From Rhodeus uyekii (Eukaryota > Chordata > Actinopteri > Cypriniformes > Acheilognathidae), in contig JAWRVZ010000101.1 of NCBI GenBank assembly GCA_037043235.1, positions 1,060,001 through 1,124,000 of the forward strand: DNA of 64,000 nt, in the 5' to 3' direction. Of the stretch, positions 55,051 through 64,000 are shown one piece after another; position 1 is the stretch's first letter, and each line of letters opens with the position of its first letter. The position numbers and the translations under genes were made by a program. A model generated the notes under the pieces. The model was given only the letters and a program-made list of their open reading frames with translations. It ran no database searches and was not told where the DNA came from.

Positions 55051-58000
55051 CACTTCATTTCGATGGTCCTTTTAACACATTTTGTTAACTATATAATTAA
55101 AGTTGCACCGACATGTTACTAACTCTCATAAGAGTGTCATTGGAGTATCAGTAGACAATTAGAGTTATGGTTAGAACAAGTAGACATGTAGTTGTAAAGT
55201 TACTCATAGACAGTGAATGTGTGTTGAGGATCATCACAATAAAGAGTTATCAGATATTAAACACACAGTCTACTAATACTCTAATGAGAGTTAGTAACAT
55301 GTAGTTGTAGTTACTCATAGTCAGTGAATGTGTGTTGAGGATCATCACAATAAAGAGTTATCAGATATTAAACACAGTCTACTAATACTCTAATGAGAGT
55401 TAGTAACATGTAGTTGTAAAGTTACTCATAGTCAGTGAATGTGTGTTGAGGATCATCACAATAAAGAGTTATCAGATATTAAACACAGTCTACTAATACT
55501 CTAATGAGAGTTAGTAACATGTAGTTGTAAAGTTACTCATAGTCAGTGAATGTGTGTTGAGGATCATCACAATAAAGAGTTATCAGATATTAAACACAGT
55601 CTACTAATACTCTAATGAGAGTTAGTAACATGTAGTTGTAAAGTTACTCATAGTCAGTGAATGTGTGTTGAGGATCATCACAATAAAGAGATATCAGATA
55701 TTAAACACACAGTCTACTAATACTCTAATGAGAGTTAGTAACATGTAGTTGTAGTTACTCATAGTCAGTGAATGTGTGTTGAGGATCATCACAATAAAGA
55801 GTTATCAGATATTAAACACAGTCTACTAATACTCTAATGAGAGTTAGTAACATGTAGTTGTAAAGTTACTCATAGTCAGTGAATGTGTGTTGAGGATCAT
55901 CACAATAAAGAGTTATCAGATATTAAACACAGTCTACTAATACTCTAATGAGAGTTAGTAACATGTAGTTGTAAAGTTACTCATAGTCAGTGAATGTGTG
56001 TTGAGGATCATCTCAATAAAGAGATATCAGATATTACACACACAGTCTACTAATACTCTAATGAGAGTAAGTAACATGTAGTTGTAAAGTTACTCATAGT
56101 CAGTGAATGTGTGTTGAGGATCATCACAATAAAGAGTTATCAGATATTAAACACACAGTCTACTAATACTCTAATGAGAGTTAGTAACATGTAGTTGTAA
56201 AGTTACTCATAGTCAGTGAATGTGTGTTGAGGATCATCACAATAAAGAGTTATCAGATATTAAACACAGAGTCTACTAATACTCTAATGAGAGTTAGTAA
56301 CATGTAGTTGTAAAGTTACTCATAGTCAGTGAATGTGTGTTGAGGATCATCACAATAAAGAGTTATCAGATATTAAACACACAGTCTACTAATACTCTAA
56401 TGAGAGTTAGTAACATGTAGTTGTAAAGTTACTCATAGTCAGTGAGTGTGTGTTGAGGATCATCACAATAAAGAGTTATCAGATATTAAACACAGTCTAC
56501 TAATACTCTAATGAGAGTTAGTAACATGTAGTTGTAAAGTTACTCATAGTCAGTGAGTGTGTGTTGAGGATCATCACAATAAAGAGTTATCAGATATTAA
56601 ACACAGTCTACTAATACTCTAATGAGAGTTAGTAACATGTAGTTGTAAAGTTACTCATAGTCAGTGAATGTGTGTTGAGGATCATCACAATAAAGAGTTA
56701 TCAGATATTAAACACAGTCTACTAATACTCTAATGAGAGTTAGTAACATGTAGTTGTAAAGTTACTCATAGTCAGTGAATGTGTGTTGAGGATCATCACA
56801 ATAAAGAGTTATCAGATATTAAACACACAGTCTACTAATACTCTAATGAGAGTTAGTAACATGTAGTTGTAAAGTTACTCATAGTCAGTGAGTGTGTGTT
56901 GAGGATCATCACAATAAAGAGATATCAGATATTACACACACAGTCTACTAATACTCTAATGAGAGTAAGTAACATGTAGTTGTAAAGTTACTCATAGTCA
57001 GTGAATGTGTGTTGAGGATCATCACAATAAAGAGATATCAGATATTACACACACAGTCTACTAATACTCTAATGAGAGTAAGTAACATGTAGTTGTAAAG
57101 TTACTCATAGTCAGTGAATGTGTGTTGAGGATCATCACAATAAAGAGTTATCAGATATTAAACACACAGTCTACTAATACTCTAATGAGAGTTAGTAACA
57201 TGTAGTTGTAAAGTTACTCATAGTCAGTGAATGTGTGTTGAGGATCATCACAATAAAGAGTTATCAGATATTAAACACACAGTCTACTAATACTCTAATG
57301 AGAGTTAGTAACATGTAGTTGTAAAGTTACTCATAGTCAGTGAATGTGTGTTGAGGATCATCACAATAAAGAGTTATCAGATATTAAACACAGAGTCTAC
57401 TAATACTCTAATGAGAGTTAGTAACATGTAGTTGTAAAGTTACTCATAGTCAGTGAATGTGTGTTGAGGATCATCACAATAAAGAGTTATCAGATATTAA
57501 ACACACAGTCTACTAATACTCTAATGAGAGTTAGTAACATGTAGTTGTAAAGTTACTCATAGTCAGTGAGTGTGTGTTGAGGATCATCACAATAAAGAGT
57601 TATCAGATATTAAACACAGTCTACTAATACTCTAATGAGAGTTAGTAACATGTAGTTGTAAAGTTACTCATAGTCAGTGAGTGTGTGTTGAGGATCATCA
57701 CAATAAAGAGTTATCAGATATTAAACACAGTCTACTAATACTCTAATGAGAGTTAGTAACATGTAGTTGTAAAGTTACTCATAGTCAGTGAATGTGTGTT
57801 GAGGATCATCACAATAAAGAGTTATCAGATATTAAACACACAGTCTACTAATACTCTAATGAGAGTTAGTAACATGTAGTTGTAAAGTTACTCATAGTCA
57901 GTGAGTGTGTGTTGAGGATCATCACAATAAAGAGTTATCAGATATTAAACACACAGTCTACTAATACTCTAATGAGAGTTAGTAACATGTAGTTGTAAAG

Positions 58001-59069
58001 TTACTCATAGTCAGTGAATGTGTGTTGAGGATCATCACAATAAAGAGTTATCAGATATTAAACACAGTCTACTAATACTCTAATGAGAGTTAGTAACATG
58101 TAGTTGTAAAGTTACTCATAGTCAGTGAGTGTGTGTTGAGGATCATCACAATAAAGAGTTATCAGATATTAAACACAGAGTCTACTAATACTCTAATGAG
58201 AGTTAGTAACATGTAGTTGTAAAGTTACTCATAGTCAGTGAATGTGTGTTGAGGATCATCACAATAAAGAGTTATCAGATATTAAACACAGTCTACTAAT
58301 ACTCTAATGAGAGTTAGTAACATGTAGTTGTAAAGTTACTCATAGTCAGTGAGTGTGTGTTGAGGATCATCACAATAAAGAGTTATCAGATATTAAACAC
58401 AGAGTCTACTAATACTCTAATGAGAGTTAGTAACATGTAGTTGTAAAGTTACTCATAGTCAGTGAATGTGTGTTGAGGATCATCACAATAAAGAGTTATC
58501 AGATATTAAACACACAGTCTACTAATACTCTAATGAGAGTTAGTAACATGTAGTTGTAAAGTTACTCATAGACAGTGAATGTGTGTTGAGGATCATCACA
58601 ATAAAGAGTTATCAGATATTAAACACACAGTCTACTAATACTCTAATGAGAGTTAGTAACATGTAGTTGTAAAGTTACTCATAGTCAGTGAATGTGTGTT
58701 GAGGATCATCACAATAAAGAGTTATCAGATATTAAACACACAGTCTACTAATACTCTAATGAGAGTTAGTAACATGTAGTTGTAAAGTTACTCATAGTCA
58801 GTGAGTGTGTGTTGAGGATCATCACAATAAAGAGTTATCAGATATTAAACACACAGTCTACTAATACTCTAATGAGAGTTAGTAACATGTAGTTGTAAAG
58901 TTACTCATAGTCAGTGAATGTGTGTTGAGGATCATCACAATAAAGAGTTATCAGATATTAAACACACAGTCTACTAATACTCTAATGAGAGTTAGTAACA
59001 TGTAGTTGTAAAGTTACTCATAGTCAGTGAGTGTGTGTTGAGGATCATCACAATAAAGAGTTATCAGAT
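55051..59069 (-). repeat. Array 3: about 35 inverted copies of the 113-bp unit inside a MITE
   Basis: CACTTCATTTCGATGGTCC (55051-55069) is a MITE terminus like those at 16157 and 42948. A plus-oriented arm (ACATGTTACTAACTCTCATA, about 55112) is followed by a centre (CAATTAGAGTTATGGTTAG) and then the opposite arm (GTAGTTGTAAAGTTACTCAT), after which the unit repeats head to tail on the minus strand to 59069. Variants: two units lack AAG at 55306 and 55753; some have GATATCAG with ATTACACACACAG and GAGTAAG (56022-56070, 56920-56970, 57030-57085); CACAG, CACACAG and CACAGAG alternate. The last unit stops at GAGTTATCAG, close to the MITE terminus. No open frame passes through the unit. Confidence 0.95.
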
Positions 59070-59620
59070 TTGTTGTTGAAGCACACAGTGAAGTCAATGG
59101 TTTTTAACACTGTTCGCATGGAAGAGGATCTGTAGGATGTGATTCAGTAATGGACAGATGGATGAGCTCTGTGTTACGGCAACTGATACCAGATGACTTT
59201 CTTTCTTGTGTTAAACTGAGTTTGCTTTAAATCGATCCAAGAGTTTATTCAGCATACATTTTTTCTCAGATTCTAACAATTCTAAAGTAAATATTTGCAT
59301 GTGATGTTCAGCCTGTTTTCATCGCAGACCACTGGAAACATTTTCACTTGTTTGTCTTATAAACATCACCAATTTTAAGACAGTCACCGATAAAATATTA
59401 AATCTCAATGAATCAATCAAATTCAAATGGGGCTCAATCAGGCACTAATTCAGCAACTTTAATGTGTTACAATGTTTTAAAAATTGTTAGAGAGTTTTTT
59501 TCTTAATAAAACCAAAGCAGAATTATTTAAATCAATATCCAAATTTAACTTATTAAAGCTTTTTGTAAACACTTCATTTAAATAGCTAATTTTACTTTCC
59601 TCCCAATAAAGAAATATTAA
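59070..59620. other. No gene recognised
   Basis: AT-rich unique DNA between array 3 and the CA microsatellite. Confidence 0.55.
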
Positions 59621-59698
59621 TTGACGCTAATACACAGATGCACACGCACGCACACACTCACTCACACTAACACACACTTGTACACACCCACATACATA

Positions 59699-61941
<2,243 letters not shown>

Positions 61942-62020
61942 TGAGGAGGAGAGGAGAGGAGAGGAGAGGAGAGGAGAGGAGAGGAGAGGAGAGGAGAGGA
62001 GAGGAGAGGAGAGGAGAGGA
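61942..62020. repeat. GAGGA pentamer array, about 15 copies
   Basis: Pure purine (GAGGA)n of about 79 bp; the complementary strand is pure pyrimidine, so triplex or slipped structures are possible. Confidence 0.95.
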
Positions 62021-64000
62021 GGAGCTGAGAAAGAAGCGTCTGAAACCCGAGCCTCTGCCCTGCACTCTTGCCTCTCTCTCTGGGACTCTCGGCTTGGCCC
62101 GAACTTAATTGTGTCCCGATATAAACAACAGGGTTAGTGTGAGATCACAGCAGCAGCTGGGACTCAAGCTGACTGAGACGGGCTTTAGCCGTGACTCTCA
62201 TATCGAACCGTATGAAAGAGATATCAAACACATCTCGATGAAGGAGGAACGAGCGGAGGGACTTTGATGGAACTTACAGTGGAAGAACCTAACACTAATA
62301 ATCACAGAAAAAACTATCTTTAGGCAAATCTACATTTGCTATCAGTGTTACGAGCACCTTTTGATGTGAGGGGGAAATTACTTCATTAGTCGTGGATTAA
62401 CACACTCTCAGAAAGAACTTGGACATGTAAAACATGACACTTTTTAAACAAAACATGAATCTTATTACGTCTGAAAAAATCTGATGGATGATTTACTGTT
62501 CCAAATTCAATTATTGTGCCACTTTGTGTTTGTAAAGCATTAAGGACTATGATCCGTTGACAAGCATTTAAAAAAAGTGCCTTAGAAGAAAATGTTTTTT
62601 AACAAATGGCAATATATGCTTTTATATGACTTTAGCTCATCATAATAATTTAAGCAATTTCAACTGTTTTATAAAACTTTTACACGATTAAACTAATTTT
62701 TTTAAGTCAGTTTCATATCATTTCACTTAAAATTACTTGCACAACCAACTGAACTTTGGCTTTTATGTTGAAAAGCTTTACAACGTATTAATTATTCGCT
62801 ACATCTCATTGAAACTGTTGAACGGTCTGCATTGTGTTGAATCAATATGGAAACTTCTCAGAAATGTAGAGACGGTGAGTTAATGTGATGAACTGTATTT
62901 GTGATTCCACTTTTAAGTTCTGTGATCTGGCGTACAGTAACAGCATTCACTCTCTGGGACGGAGGACTGAGGCTGCAGTATTTGTGATGTGAGTGGAGGC
63001 GGAGGCGGACACGCTCAGATTGAACTCCCGCTCAGGCTTCGGACCATAAAGACTCAGAGCCAGACGGGACGGGCCCCCACGGCTCCAGCCAAGGTGAGAA
63101 GAGCCTGGCAGACGCGTCTCTCACAGACACCCGCTCCGATCGATTTGTTCCAGCCGGCCTTAATGGACAGCGAGAGGATTCCGTTTCATTAGCCCAGATC
63201 CGTCCTGCCTAAACCACAGACGACACTCTGCGTCTCTGTGCGACTCCAGGGTCACACACACATTTCTAACGTCACTGTTGGGCACTCACTAAAGGAGCAA
63301 AGCTACTCCCGTTTTTCCATTTTCAGTTGCATAGTTTGGTGTTTGCAGCTGATATGTTTTAATGGGAAGTCTAAGAAAAGATTGAAAACCAATTTAGTGG
63401 ATTTCGCTTCTCGTGTAGATTTTAGAGGGGGAGAAAACATAAAACATTGCATGCCTTACCAAATCATGAAGATATAGAGTATCAAAGCAGATTCTCCGTT
63501 TACTTTTGTTCGAGACACACTGAGATATAGTATCATTGTGCATTTGAACATCATTGTATCATATACTTTAAATATAAATCATAGTTTGTAGTTGCTGTCA
63601 GACAAACAATTTGAAAATAGACCTCGGAAAATCAATGATGAAGTTGAAGATTAAGTATTATCCTGTAATATTTCTTACATTCTGTAATAGGACAGAATTA
63701 TGAGGATTATAAGAGTATTGCTCCACGTGGTCGTTCATTTGAATTTAAATGTGATCATTTATTTCAGTTATAAGTGATCAGTGATTTATACATGGTCAGT
63801 TGTTGAATTATTATTTTGTCTTGTGTAGATACAACTCTTTGACCGTGTATTTTTGTAACATTTAAAACATACTAACCCTTTTTTTTTTGCCTTTGAGAGT
63901 CAAAGAATCATTCAAATTTTTTTTAAAATAATAATATAAAATATATTAAATTATATATATATATATATATAATTATTATTTTTAAATAGCTTGTTTAGAA
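62021..64000. other. No gene recognised to the window end
   Basis: 62021-62300 and 62930-63200 are GC-richer blocks without a defensible exon; both start just downstream of low-complexity DNA. The end is AT-rich, with an (AT)n run at about 63952-63971. Confidence 0.45.

Noticed and set aside
20726..59069. Arrays as centromeric or subtelomeric satellite DNA
   Set aside because: Arrays of 0.3-4 kb separated by unique DNA fit dispersed minisatellites; nothing in the window indicates chromosome position.

Overview
The window looks like a 64 kb intergenic, transposon-packed stretch of a ray-finned fish genome. Grounds seen in the sequence: an AT-rich background with no long open frames; very long CA/GT microsatellites; DIRS-type, L2-like, hAT, Tc1, pogo-type and Ty3-like LTR elements side by side; and tRNA-derived SINEs whose tail is of the kind common in teleosts. 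The mix is reminiscent of an otophysan fish (carp, tetra, catfish relatives), but the species cannot be fixed from the text. I find no host gene I can defend. Every recognisable protein fragment belongs to a mobile element, and all of these are broken.

Layout. 0-7.3 kb: unique DNA with a pogo-type MITE (2741-3356), two inverted copies of a 'GTCCACACG' element (3564-4223 with a hAT element nested in it; 6821-7273), a hAT MITE with a perfect 8-bp target duplication (4676-5020) and a SINE. 7.3-10.9 kb: a decayed minus-strand DIRS retrotransposon with recognisable RT-entry, RNase H and tyrosine-recombinase pieces, invaded by an L2-like LINE tail. 11.5-15.1 kb: a nest of pogo-type, Tc1, L2 and LTR pieces with an 86-bp palindrome. 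15.1-20.7 kb: mostly unique. 20.7-23.3 kb: a tandem array of about 23 copies of a 113-bp unit. 24-30.7 kb: LTR-element and DIRS remains. 32.7-34.5 kb: an L2-like reverse transcriptase on the minus strand, split by a solo LTR. 34.5-50.6 kb: mostly unique, with MITEs, a SINE, an LTR and a three-copy patch of the 113-bp repeat at 43 kb. 50.7-54.2 kb: a solo LTR with a perfect target duplication, and an internally deleted hAT element holding a nested pogo-type element. 55.1-59.1 kb: about 35 copies of the 113-bp unit in inverted orientation. 59.6-59.9 kb: an uninterrupted (CA)104. The remainder is unique AT-rich DNA with a GAGGA array.

Main observation. The 113-bp unit appears to be one whole arm, terminus included, of a palindromic MITE that also occurs unexpanded in the window (16157-16262 and 39691-39851). 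Two of the three arrays begin right after a recognisable MITE terminus. The two large arrays are inverted about 32 kb apart and share rare unit variants, and the larger one shows higher-order duplication. This reads as a MITE that turned into a minisatellite in place, at three sites in one locus. Element family names rest on recognition of motifs and termini, not on a database search.
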